Of a stretch of DNA of 64,000 nt, positions 51,955 through 61,731 are shown in pieces. The stretch's first letter is position 1, and each line of letters starts with the position of its first letter. Made by a program: the position numbers and the translations under genes. The stretch is from Microbacterium sp. SZ1 (GTDB lineage Bacteria; Actinomycetota; Actinomycetes; Actinomycetales; Microbacteriaceae): contig NZ_LPVV01000004.1 in assembly GCF_002362255.1 (NCBI RefSeq), positions 186,001 through 250,000 of the forward strand, written 5' to 3'. Under the pieces are notes generated by a model. That model saw nothing but the letters and a program-made list of their open reading frames with translations, was not told where the DNA came from and did not search any database.

Positions 51955-53418
51955 TCACCGCAACCCGAGCGGACCGAGCACCACGCGCTGCCGAGTCCGC
52001 ATCCATCGCACGCCGTGCGCGCGGCGCTCGGCGCGGGTCGCGAAGCGGTACCGGTACGACACCGCCCGCACCCACCGGGGTCGCTCGCCGTCGAAGGGAT
52101 CGGAGCGCAGCAGCGCCAGCGTCGGCGCATCCGCTTCGAGCAGCCGCAGCAGGAACACGGTGAACCAGTCGTCGAGCGAGCGCCCGAGCGGCAGGAACCA
52201 CATCAGCCAGTCCAGACGCAGGTGGTACGGCGCGAACTGACGGGGCATTCGCCGCACATCGCCGGGTTTGCCCTTGAACTCGTACTCCCGCCAGAGCAGC
52301 GCGTCGTCGTCGAGCGAGCCCTCGACCACGAGTTCGATCCGCTCCTTCGTGACGGTTCCGAACGCGCCGTACGCATTGGCGATCTGCCACCGGTTGAAGC
52401 TCGCGTTCATGAGCTGCCGTCGAGCGAACAGGTTCCGCAGAGCCGGCCAGCTCAGCACAGCCACGAGCACGCCGACGGCCGCCGTGATCACGAACCAGTA
52501 CAGCGGGATGCCGGGCCACGCCGCGCTCGTCGCCTCCTCCGCCGAGCCGACGCCGGGAAGCGCTACCGCGGAGAACGCGATCACGATCGTCACCCAGTTC
52601 AGCCACGCGAAGTTCCCGGTCGCGACGAGCCACAGCTGGGTCGCGATCATGATGAGCGCAGCCGTCGTTCCGATGATCTGCGGCACGGGCCCCGGCACCC
52701 AGATCGACAGCAGCGGAGCGAACACGAAGAACGGCACGACGAGCTGCGCGAGATGGTTGCCGACGACCTCCGCCCGGTGGAACCAGGTCGGCAGCAGGTG
52801 CGCCTGACGGCTCAGCGGTCCGGGCATCGGCTGCGTCTCATGGTGGTACATGAGCGCGGTGAGGTCTCGCCATTCGCGACCGCCGCGGATCTTGATCATG
52901 CCGGCCCCGAACTCGACCCGGAAAAGCAGCCACCAGAACAGCACGATCACGACCGTCGGAGGCGGCTGGTCGTACGACCCGAGGAACGCCGCGAGGAACC
53001 CCGCCTCGAGCAGCAGCATCTCCCACCCGAAGGAGTAGAACGTCTGCCCGATGCTCACGATCGACATGTACCCGATCCACAGTGCGAGGAACGCGATCAT
53101 CGGCACCCACGGCGGCGCGAGCTGCGGGATGCCGAGCACGAGCAGCGCGGAGACCGCGATGCCGCACCAGCTCAGCGCGACCAGACGCCGATCGGTGTAG
53201 CGGATGCGGAGGAAGAGGGTGGGATGCAGCATCCGCCGTCGTGACGGCTTGTCGCCGACCCAGTCGAGCAGCGTCGGCACCGGGAGCAGGCCGTGCTCGC
53301 CGAGCAGGGGCCGGAACTGGTTAAGCGTCGAGACGAAGGCGACGAGGTACAGCGCCGCGATGCCGCGCTGTAGCACCTCTCGGGCGAACCCGAAGTCGAC
53401 CGCCGCGAACCCGTCCAT
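51955..53418 (-). CDS. Lipase maturation factor (LMF1/2)-like membrane protein
   Basis: A 487-residue protein with many membrane spans in its first about 340 residues. Conserved stretches are QFRPLLGEHGLLPVP, GQTFYSFGWEMLLLEAGFLA, LFRVEFGAGMIKIRGG, EWRDLTALMYHHETQPMPGP and, in the soluble tail, PYHLRLDWLMWFLPLG. This is the pattern of lipase maturation factor proteins, which in animals help lipase dimers fold; bacterial roles are unknown. TAGCCT ends 6 nt before the ATG, consistent with a leaderless message. Confidence 0.88.
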   Translation of the reverse strand: MDGFAAVDFGFAREVLQRGIAALYLVAFVSTLNQFRPLLGEHGLLPVPTLLDWVGDKPSRRRMLHPTLFLRIRYTDRRLVALSWCGIAVSALLVLGIPQLAPPWVPMIAFLALWIGYMSIVSIGQTFYSFGWEMLLLEAGFLAAFLGSYDQPPPTVVIVLFWWLLFRVEFGAGMIKIRGGREWRDLTALMYHHETQPMPGPLSRQAHLLPTWFHRAEVVGNHLAQLVVPFFVFAPLLSIWVPGPVPQIIGTTAALIMIATQLWLVATGNFAWLNWVTIVIAFSAVALPGVGSAEEATSAAWPGIPLYWFVITAAVGVLVAVLSWPALRNLFARRQLMNASFNRWQIANAYGAFGTVTKERIELVVEGSLDDDALLWREYEFKGKPGDVRRMPRQFAPYHLRLDWLMWFLPLGRSLDDWFTVFLLRLLEADAPTLALLRSDPFDGERPRWVRAVSYRYRFATRAERRAHGVRWMRTRQRVVLGPLGLR

Positions 53419-53481
53419 GAAATCAGGCTACGTCGCGGCGATTCCGACATCGAAGGGGGTTGCGCGATGGCCGCAGGCCCC

Positions 53482-53617
53482 GGGTCGTTGAGCGAGGAGC
53501 GAAGCGACGAGACGAAACGCGGTGAGGCGATCTCGAACCCCACCGCGTTTCGTCTCGCTCCGCTCGCTCAACGACCGCGATTCACCGTTTCGTCTCGCTC
53601 CGCTCGCTCAACGACCG
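53482..53617. repeat. Repeat family 3, three units (one inverted pair plus one direct)
   Basis: An inverted unit at 53482-53520 (GGGTCGTTGAGCGAGGAGCG, then AAGCGACGAGACGAAACGC) pairs with CACCGCGTTTCGTCTCGCTC and the rest of the unit at 53541-53576. A third unit, CACCGTTTCGTCTCGCTCCG onward, is at 53583-53617. It fills the gap between the LMF-like gene and the betaine-binding protein gene. Confidence 0.85.
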
Positions 53618-53637
53618 GGAGCGCGCCCGCCCTCAGG

Positions 53638-54564
53638 TCAGTCGACGACCCAGTCGAAGTCCGAGCCGTGCTCGTCGAGCCATGCGTCGACGGCCTCGGC
53701 CTCGCGACCCTCGCCGTACTCGTTGACGACGAGGTCCTCCAGCGAGCCGTACTGCGCGTCGTCGAGTTTGATCTTCTCGATGAGCTCGGCTGCCTCGGGG
53801 TACTCGGCGGCGAAGCCCTTCGTCCCGAGGAAGTGCAGCCCCTCGGCCTCGCCCATGGCGCCCTTCGGGTCTTCGAGGTCCTTCACGGGATAGGCGTCGT
53901 TGGCCCAGAACGGACGCCACAGCGTCACCACGATGTCCTTCTCGTTCTCGGTCGCCGACTTCAGCTCCGTGAGCATCGCGGCGGTCGACGAGGTCACCAG
54001 CTCGTACGACCCGTCGAGTCCGTATTCGGGCATCATCTTCTGGGTCTGGCCGGTGAGTCCGGCGCCCGGTTCGATGCCGTAGATCTTGCCGTCGAACCGA
54101 TCGCTCGCGGCGGCGAGCTCGTCGATCGAGTCGATGTCGGTGTACTCGGGCACCGCGATCGTGAGCTTCGCGTTGTCGTAGTACGTGCCCAGGTCTTCGA
54201 TCGAGTCGCCGTAGGTCGCCATGTACTCGGCGTGCGTGATCTCGGGCCACGCCGAGGGGAACACGTCGACGTCGCCCTGCGCGAGTCCCGTGTACAGCGG
54301 CCCGGCCTCGGTGAGGGTGTTCATCTCCACGGTGTACCCGAGCTTCTCGAGCTGATCCTGCAGCAGGTACGCGGTGCTGAGACCGTCGGTCCACGAGGGC
54401 AGGAACCCGAGGGTGATCGTGCCCTTGTCACCGCCGCCCGCGGCATCCGACCCGCCACCGGCGAGTTCGATGGTTCCGCCGGCGCCGTCGCTCGCGCACC
54501 CGGCGAGGGCGAGGGATGCCGCGGCGCCGAGCGCCGCGACGGTGATGAGCCTGCGATCACGCAT
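53638..54564 (-). CDS. Glycine betaine-type ABC solute-binding lipoprotein (OpuAC/ProX-like)
   Basis: A 308-residue lipoprotein: signal peptide ending in LALAGC (Cys23), a Gly/Ala/Asp linker, then TITLGFLPSWTDGLSTAYLL, DVDVFPSAWPEI and VVTLWRPFWAND. The aromatic residues fit the Trp/Tyr cage that binds quaternary amines such as glycine betaine or proline betaine. It is the last gene of the operon and its start overlaps the permease stop by 8 nt. Confidence 0.9.
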   Translation of the reverse strand: MRDRRLITVAALGAAASLALAGCASDGAGGTIELAGGGSDAAGGGDKGTITLGFLPSWTDGLSTAYLLQDQLEKLGYTVEMNTLTEAGPLYTGLAQGDVDVFPSAWPEITHAEYMATYGDSIEDLGTYYDNAKLTIAVPEYTDIDSIDELAAASDRFDGKIYGIEPGAGLTGQTQKMMPEYGLDGSYELVTSSTAAMLTELKSATENEKDIVVTLWRPFWANDAYPVKDLEDPKGAMGEAEGLHFLGTKGFAAEYPEAAELIEKIKLDDAQYGSLEDLVVNEYGEGREAEAVDAWLDEHGSDFDWVVD

Positions 54565-55512
54565 TCTGGAGCTCCTTCTCTTCGACGGACGCGGGTGCGG
54601 TTGCGGGTGCCGGGGCTGCCTCGATCGCGGCAGCGCGCTGCTGCGCGCGGCGATCGCGGATCAGAGCCAGCAGCGAACCGCGGTTGCGTCCGAGTGTGCC
54701 GAGGGCGGCGGTGACGCGGTCGAGGAAGACGGCGATGAGCACGACCCCCAGACCTGCCTCGACGCCCTTGGCGATGTTCACGGTGGAGATGGCCTCGACG
54801 ACCATCTTTCCGAGGCCGTCGGCTCCGGCCATACCGGCGATGACGGCCATCGAGAGCGCGAGCATGATGACCTGGTTCACGCCGGCGAGGATGGTCGGCA
54901 TGGCGAGCGGAAGCTGGATGCCGCGCAGGATCTGCCCCGGCTTCGCGCCGAACGCCTGTCCCGCCTCGACGGTCTCGGAGTCGACGCCGCGGATGCCGAG
55001 CTCGGTGAGGCGCACGCCGGGCGGAAGCGCGAAGATCACCGTCGCGACGAGACCCGGCACGACGCCGATGCTGAAGAACACGATCGCGGGGATCAGGTAC
55101 ACGAACGCGGGCATCGTCTGCATGAAGTCGAGCACCGGCTTGAGCACCGCTCGCACGGTCGCGTTGCGTGCCGACCAGATGCCGAGCGGGATCGCGATGA
55201 TCACGGCGACGAGCGCGGCGACCAGCACCAGGGCGAGCGTCTGCATCGCGGGGACCCAGAGGCCCATCGCCACGATCAGGGTGAACGAGATCACGGTGCC
55301 GATCGCAAGCTGCCACGACCGCACGAGCCACGCGATGAGCGCGGCGACCACGATCACGACGTAGAAGTACGGCAGGAGCAGCAGGAAGGTCAGGCCCTGC
55401 ACGAGCGAGGTGACGACGAACGACACCACGTCGAGGAGGCCGTCGAGGTTGGTCTTGATCCAGTCGACGCCGGATGCGACCCACGAGCCGAGGGGAATGC
55501 GGAAGCCGTCCA

Positions 55513-55513
<1 letters not shown>
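54557..55513 (-). CDS. Glycine betaine-type ABC permease (OpuAB/ProW-like)
   Basis: A 318-residue permease: N-terminal LGSWVASGVDWIKTN, TM segments from about residue 48 on, VLDFMQTMPAFVYLIPAIVF, EAA loop VDSETVEAGQAFGAKPGQIL, then QLPLAMPTILAGVNQ. This is the ProW/OpuAB pattern. An Ala/Pro tail of about 30 residues ends the protein. TGATG overlap with the ATPase gene. Confidence 0.92.
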
Positions 55514-56826
<1,313 letters not shown>

Positions 56827-57171
56827 GTTTCCCCCGCGGCTCGCCTTCGGGTGGCTGAGCCTGCTTCGGTTACGCCCGGGTGACGCTCCCGGCCGTTTCG
56901 ACATGGTGCTGTGGCGGCACGGACGGCGGATTTCGGATCCCCCGCGATAGAGCATCGACCGTACGCCCACGCCTCTTCGCAGCACAGCACAATCGAAAGA
57001 AGGACGTGGTCGCGGACTGGTCTTCGGGCCGTCAGGCCCACAGACCAACGTAACGAAATGGCCGGTCAGCGCCAAATCCGGGTTTGCTAGTCTGCCTGAC
57101 TTTCCGCGTCTGACCGGGGGATTGCGCGGGGTCCGTCGCGCGTGTCGTCGGGCGTTTCGTCGGGCGTGGCG
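56827..57171 (-). promoter_or_regulatory. Leader/promoter region of the betaine importer operon
   Basis: 345 bp without a gene, to the end of the rRNA methyltransferase gene. On the minus strand TTGGCG followed at 16 nt by TTACGT is a possible promoter. Just downstream GGTCT-GT-GGGCC-TGAC-GGCCC-GA-AGACC (57046-57019) forms a 10-bp interrupted hairpin, leaving about 190 nt of leader before the start codon, with repeated GCGGGGGA words. A structured regulatory leader is possible; no known riboswitch could be confirmed by eye. Confidence 0.4.
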
Positions 57172-58305
57172 TCAGCGGCGGATGCTGCGCGTCACCGTGA
57201 ACTTCGAGGTGCGGTGCAGTTGCTCGGTCGGACCGACGAGACGGGTCAGCTCGGCGCGATAGCCCAGCGACGAGTTGTACACCGTGAAGAGCTCTCCGCC
57301 GGGGCGGAGGATGCGCGCGGCGGCGTCGAACAGCCGGGTCGCGGCGCCGGTGTGGACGCTCGCGCCGAGGTGGAACGGCGGGTTGAGCAGCACGACGTCG
57401 GCGATGCCGTCGGCAAGTGCGGATGCCGCGTCGTCGTGCATGACCTCGATCCGATCAGCGACGCCGTTCGCCGCGGCCGTGGCCCGCGCGGAGGCGACCG
57501 CTGCAGCCGAGCGATCGGTCGCGATGACCCGGGCGTCAGGATGGGCGAGCGCGTAGGAGACGGCGAGCGCGCCGGTGCCGCAGCCGAGGTCGACGACCGT
57601 CTGCGCTGTCGAGCCGCCGGGCTCGGCGGCCCAGGCGGCGCGCTCCCGGTCGAGCACATCGAGCAGCACCCGGGTGCCGATGTCGAGCTTCGCGCCGGCG
57701 AACGCTCCGCCATGCGCGACCAGCGTGAGTCCGTCGTGCCGCTGCATGACCGGGAAGGGCGGCTCGCCCTCGGCATCCCGCGGTCCCGAGGCGACCACGA
57801 GCCGGGACTTCCGCTCCGCCCGCTGCGGCTGGACAGCCGCGAACCGGCGGCCGACCACGTCGTTCTGCGCTAGGGTCATGTGCTTGACCCGGCCGCCGGC
57901 GACGAGCACGACGTCCGGTGCCGCCCATCGCGCGACGGCATCCGCGATCTCCTCGAGCTCGGCGAGCGACTTCGGCAGTTGCAGCAGCACGAGTCGCGCA
58001 CCCGCGAGCAGTTCGGCGTCGAGCTCGTGCGGCGCGAAGCCCGACAGTCCGAGCTCGGCGGCGTTGAGGTCGAGTGCGCGGCGACCGGTGGCGAGGTCCT
58101 GGTGCACCCGGATGCCGGAGAGTCCCGCCGCGACGAGAGGCAGCGTGATCGCTCCATACGCGTCGCCGACTACGGCCACCTCGGCGCCGGGGATGCCGGA
58201 GGCGAGCGCGCGCTCGACGAGCAGCAGGTCGGTCGCGTCGTGAGCCTGCAGGTTCGCGGCCTCGACGTCTGGCCGCCGACGAAGCCGTGCGTACGGGAAT
58301 TCCAC
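57172..58305 (-). CDS. rRNA guanine-N2 methyltransferase (RlmG/RsmC-like)
   Basis: A 377-residue class I SAM methyltransferase of the MTS-domain type: a degenerate N-terminal Rossmann half (residues 1-180) and a C-terminal catalytic half with VVDLGCGTGALAVSYA (SAM motif I), ATDRSAAAV, and the N2-guanine motif LLNPPFHLG. Length and the duplicated fold match RlmG or RsmC. Start is GTG; TAGGCT lies 6 nt before it, suggesting a leaderless mRNA. Confidence 0.85.
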   Translation of the reverse strand: MEFPYARLRRRPDVEAANLQAHDATDLLLVERALASGIPGAEVAVVGDAYGAITLPLVAAGLSGIRVHQDLATGRRALDLNAAELGLSGFAPHELDAELLAGARLVLLQLPKSLAELEEIADAVARWAAPDVVLVAGGRVKHMTLAQNDVVGRRFAAVQPQRAERKSRLVVASGPRDAEGEPPFPVMQRHDGLTLVAHGGAFAGAKLDIGTRVLLDVLDRERAAWAAEPGGSTAQTVVDLGCGTGALAVSYALAHPDARVIATDRSAAAVASARATAAANGVADRIEVMHDDAASALADGIADVVLLNPPFHLGASVHTGAATRLFDAAARILRPGGELFTVYNSSLGYRAELTRLVGPTEQLHRTSKFTVTRSIRR

Positions 58306-58331
58306 TCGTTCAGCCTAGGAGCGCCCGGCCC

Positions 58332-58360
58332 TTGACCCGGACTGAACACGCGTTTAGTCT
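58332..58360 (+). promoter_or_regulatory. Promoter of the TetR/ABC-2 cassette with dyad
   Basis: TTGACC (58332-58337), exact 17-nt spacer, TAGTCT (58355-58360). The ATG is 7 nt after the -10, so the mRNA should be leaderless. Between the two boxes CTGAAC-ACGC-GTTTAG (58341-58356) is an imperfect dyad fit for TetR autoregulation. Confidence 0.7.
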
Positions 58361-58367
58361 GCTGTAC

Positions 58368-59024
58368 ATGCGTTCAGCATCCGACGATCTCACGACCCGC
58401 GCTCGCATCCGCGACACCGCCATCGCCGCTTTCGCTCGCGACGGCTTCGACGCGACGAGCCTGCGCTCCATCGCCCGCGAGGTCGGGGTGAGTCCGGCGC
58501 TGATCGTGCATCACTTCGGCGACAAGAACGCGCTGCGCGCCGAGTGCGACGCCTACGTGGTGAGCGTCTTCATCGACGAAGAGCACGTAGTCATCGAGGC
58601 GCCGACGCGAGACCGCATCCGGGCGGCGATGCACGACATCGAGCGTTACGGCCCCTACATCGACTACCTGGCGCGCATGCTCGTCGACGGCTCACCTGCG
58701 GCAGACGGCCTCTTCGACAGACTGCTCGACGCCACCCGGGGCGTCTTCGAGGATCAGCGCAACGCCGGAGTGCTCGAGCCGATGAGCGACCCCGAGATGA
58801 CGATCCTCCTGGTCACGCTGATCGGACTCGGCCCGGTGGTGATGCGCGCGCAGATGGCGCGGGCGCTCGGTTCCGATCAGCTCAGCCCGGCGGGGCTCCG
58901 GCGCATGACGGTCCCGACGCTGGAGCTGCTCACGCACGGCATCTACTCGACCACTGCGCTGCTCGACGGAGCGCGTGCGGCGCTCGCCGACGACGCGGAA
59001 GCGGAGAAGGGATCGGACTCATGA
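58368..59024 (+). CDS. TetR-family regulator of the adjacent ABC exporter
   Basis: A 218-residue TetR protein: HTH at about residues 30-55 (SLRSIAREVGVSPALIVHHF), then the ligand domain with YGPYIDYLARMLVDGS, similar to regulators paired with ABC-2 exporters. ATG at 58368 is favoured over upstream in-frame starts because the promoter lies directly before it. It overlaps the ATPase gene by 4 nt. Confidence 0.9.
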   Translation: MRSASDDLTTRARIRDTAIAAFARDGFDATSLRSIAREVGVSPALIVHHFGDKNALRAECDAYVVSVFIDEEHVVIEAPTRDRIRAAMHDIERYGPYIDYLARMLVDGSPAADGLFDRLLDATRGVFEDQRNAGVLEPMSDPEMTILLVTLIGLGPVVMRAQMARALGSDQLSPAGLRRMTVPTLELLTHGIYSTTALLDGARAALADDAEAEKGSDS

Positions 59025-59998
59025 GTGACGCGGTCGAGATCCGGAAACTGCACAAGCGCTACGGTCGCCGGGTGGCGGTGCATGAGCTCGACCTGACCGT
59101 GCGGCCGGGCACCGTGTTCGGGCTCATCGGACCCAACGGCGCCGGAAAGACCACGACCCTCCGCACGCTCGTCGACGTCATCCGCCCGTCATCGGGCGAC
59201 GTGCGAGTGCTCGGGGCCGAACCGAGGCGCGGCGGGGCGGCGCTGCGCCGACGCATCGGCTACGTGCCCGGCGAGCTGCACCTCGAGGGCCGCGCGAGCG
59301 GACACCGCACCCTCTCGTTCTACGCCCAGGTGTCGGGCACGCGCGACACCGCCGGTACTCTGCGGACCGCCCACGACCTGGCCGATCGCCTCGGCGTCGA
59401 CCTCGGCCGTCCCGTCCGCACTCTCTCGAAGGGCAACAAGCAGAAGGTCGGGCTCATCCAGGCGTTCATGCACCGACCGGAGCTGCTCATCCTCGACGAG
59501 CCGACCAGCGGCCTCGACCCGCTCGTGCAGCGCGAGTTCTTGGCGATGGTCCGCGAGGCGCGGGACGCCGGACAGACCGTGCTGCTCAGCTCGCACGTAC
59601 TGAGCGAGATCCAGCAGACGGCCGACGAGGTCGCAGTGCTCGCGAACGGCCGCGTGGTCGCCGACGGAGACGTGTCGTCGCTCCGGCTCGGCTCGATCCG
59701 TCGGGTGCGCGCGGAGCTGGCGGCGGATGCCGCGACCGCCCGCCCTGCCCTGGACAGCCTTCCGGGCCTCACCGGTCTCGAGCTGCGCGACGCCGATGGC
59801 ATCCTGCAGCTCTCCGGCACCGTCGAGGGCGCGATCGATCCGTTCGTGAAGGCGCTCGCGCGGTTCGACGTCCGTGATCTGTCGGTCGAGGAGCCCGACC
59901 TCGAGGAGTCGGTGCTGCGCCTCTACGGACGGGCGGCTTCCCTTGCACCCTCTCCTTCCCGACGATCTCGGCGCACACGGCGGGAGGAGCGGGGATGA
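59021..59998 (+). CDS. ABC exporter ATPase
   Basis: A 325-residue ATPase: Walker A GPNGAGKTT, signature LSKGNKQKVGLIQAF, Walker B LLILDEPTSGLDP, switch His in LSSHVLSEI, and a C-terminal domain of about 100 residues ending in a basic Arg-rich tail. The signature has K in place of the second Gly, as in the CcmA/NatA-like branch for membrane-perturbing compounds. Coupled to the permease gene by a 4-nt overlap. Confidence 0.92.
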   Translation: MSDAVEIRKLHKRYGRRVAVHELDLTVRPGTVFGLIGPNGAGKTTTLRTLVDVIRPSSGDVRVLGAEPRRGGAALRRRIGYVPGELHLEGRASGHRTLSFYAQVSGTRDTAGTLRTAHDLADRLGVDLGRPVRTLSKGNKQKVGLIQAFMHRPELLILDEPTSGLDPLVQREFLAMVREARDAGQTVLLSSHVLSEIQQTADEVAVLANGRVVADGDVSSLRLGSIRRVRAELAADAATARPALDSLPGLTGLELRDADGILQLSGTVEGAIDPFVKALARFDVRDLSVEEPDLEESVLRLYGRAASLAPSPSRRSRRTRREERG

Positions 59999-60795
59999 AC
60001 GGCATCCTTCCGGTGTTCCGGCGCAGTCTGAGGGAGTCCTGGCGCAGCGCGCTCGGCTGGACCGTCGGTGTCACCGCGGTGCAGGCGCTCTACCTGCCGT
60101 TGTACCCGAGCCTCGGCGGCAGCGACCAGTTGCAGGGGCTCATCGATGCGCTGCCCAAGGAACTCGTCGATACGCTCGGTTACGACCAGATCTCCAGTGG
60201 CGCGGGTTACACCCAGAGCACGTTCTACGGGCTCATGGGCTTTCTGCTGTTGACCATCGCCGCCGTCTCGTGGGGCTCCGCAGCCCTCGCCGGCGCAGAG
60301 GAGAGCGGACGCGCCGAACTCGACCTCGCGCACGGCATCGGACGGGTGCCGTACGCCCTCGAATCGGCGCTCAGCGTGCTCGTGCGACTGCTGTGGTTGG
60401 GCGCCTTCTCGGGCCTCGTGGTCTGGGCACTGAACGGACCGGCCGAACTCGAGCTCGAACCGGTGCGCATCGTCGGGGCCAGCGCCGCGCTGACCGGACT
60501 CGCATTCCTCACGGCATCCGCCGCCCTGCTCGCGGGCGCAGCCACGGGTCGACGCGTCTGGGCGACCGGCGCGGGCGCGGGCATCGCGGTTCTCGGGTAC
60601 ATCCTGCAGGCGCTCGCGAAGCAGTCCAGCGACCTCGAATGGCTGAACGCCCTGTCGCCGTATGCGTGGGTGTATCGCCAGTCGCCGCTCGCCGAGGGCG
60701 TGGATGCCGCTGGTCTCGCGCTCACGTGGGGCGTGGCGCTCGTGCTCGCCTCGGCATCCGCCCTCGCGCTTCGGGCCCGCGACCTGCGGGGCTGA
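59995..60795 (+). CDS. ABC-2 type permease, partner of the preceding ATPase
   Basis: A 266-residue membrane protein, about half the length of the usual about 530-residue partner in actinobacterial TetR/ATPase/ABC-2 cassettes. It has an N-terminal cytoplasmic helix (FRRSLRESWRSALGWTVG), TM segments, an outer loop with LPKELVDTLGYDQI, then spans to the C-terminus ending RARDLRG. It may work as a homodimer. Last gene of the TetR cassette. Confidence 0.85.
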   Translation: MNGILPVFRRSLRESWRSALGWTVGVTAVQALYLPLYPSLGGSDQLQGLIDALPKELVDTLGYDQISSGAGYTQSTFYGLMGFLLLTIAAVSWGSAALAGAEESGRAELDLAHGIGRVPYALESALSVLVRLLWLGAFSGLVVWALNGPAELELEPVRIVGASAALTGLAFLTASAALLAGAATGRRVWATGAGAGIAVLGYILQALAKQSSDLEWLNALSPYAWVYRQSPLAEGVDAAGLALTWGVALVLASASALALRARDLRG

Positions 60796-60841
60796 GCCGC
60801 CGCCGCCCCTTGCGGAGGAAACACGATCGTCACACAATGGT

Positions 60842-60872
60842 CATCTAATAGATCAATCTGATCTATTAGATG
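60842..60872. promoter_or_regulatory. Perfect 31-bp palindrome before the nitrilase operon
   Basis: CATCTAATAGATC (60842-60854), 5-nt centre AATCT, then GATCTATTAGATG (60860-60872), all exact. It is AT-rich in a GC-rich window and ends 32 nt before the nitrilase start. Best read as an operator, probably for the GntR regulator that ends this operon. Confidence 0.75.
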
Positions 60873-60904
60873 GATCACGACGACGTATCCCGAGGAGCCC
60901 CCGC

Positions 60905-61684
60905 ATGACCCTGACCATCGCCGGACTGCAGCACGACGGCGTCGCCGGCGATGTCGAGGCGAACCTCGCGATCATCGCGGATGCCGCGCGCGACGCGGTC
61001 ACTCGGGGAGCGAGCATGCTCGTCACCCCCGAGATGTTCGTCACCGGGTACAACATCGGCGATGCGCTGGCGCCGCTCGCCGTGCCCGAGCTCGTCGACC
61101 GCATCGCCGCCATCGCCCGAGACGCGGGCGTCGCGATCATCGCCGGCCTCCCCGAGACCCTCCAGGACGGCGCCATCACGAACTCGCTCGTCGCCGTCGA
61201 TCGCGAGGGCGCCGAACTGCTCCGCTACCGCAAGACGCACCTCTTCGGCGACCTCGACCGCAGTCTCTTCGTACCGGGCGACACCCTGCCACCCACGGTC
61301 GACATCGACGGCGTCAAGATCTCGGTGCTCATCTGCTACGACGTCGAGTTCCCCGAGACCGTGCGCGCCGCGGCTCTCAGCGGAGCGGATGCCGTCATCG
61401 TCCCGACCGCGCAGATGGAGCCGTACGCCCACATCGCCGAACGGCTCATCCCCGTGCGTGCCTGGGAGAACCAGGTGCACGTCGTCTACGTCAACCGCAC
61501 CGGCACCGAAGGCGACCTGACCTACGTCGGGCGCAGCAGCATCGTCTCCCCCGAGGGCGTCGTCCTCGACTCCCTCGGACCCACCGACACCGGCCTCCTG
61601 ATCGCCACGATCGATCCCGAGGCCACGCGACGCGCGCGACGGGAGAACCCGTACCTCGCCGACCGCCGCACCGATCTGTACTGA
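60905..61684 (+). CDS. Nitrilase-superfamily carbon-nitrogen hydrolase
   Basis: A 259-residue C-N hydrolase. The catalytic triad is visible: Glu43 (TPEMFVTGYN), Lys110 (RYRKTHLFGD) and Cys144 (LICYDVEFPE). Family members hydrolyse amides, carbamoyl amines or nitriles; short proteins of this sort are mostly amidases acting on amino-acid-like substrates, such as R-amidase or N-carbamoylputrescine amidase. It is co-transcribed with an amino-acid/amine permease and a GntR regulator, so it likely processes the imported amide. Confidence 0.92.
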   Translation: MTLTIAGLQHDGVAGDVEANLAIIADAARDAVTRGASMLVTPEMFVTGYNIGDALAPLAVPELVDRIAAIARDAGVAIIAGLPETLQDGAITNSLVAVDREGAELLRYRKTHLFGDLDRSLFVPGDTLPPTVDIDGVKISVLICYDVEFPETVRAAALSGADAVIVPTAQMEPYAHIAERLIPVRAWENQVHVVYVNRTGTEGDLTYVGRSSIVSPEGVVLDSLGPTDTGLLIATIDPEATRRARRENPYLADRRTDLY

Positions 61685-61731
61685 CCCCTCCTCTCCCGCA
61701 TCCCCTTCGGATGCTCGTCGAAAGAGACCAC

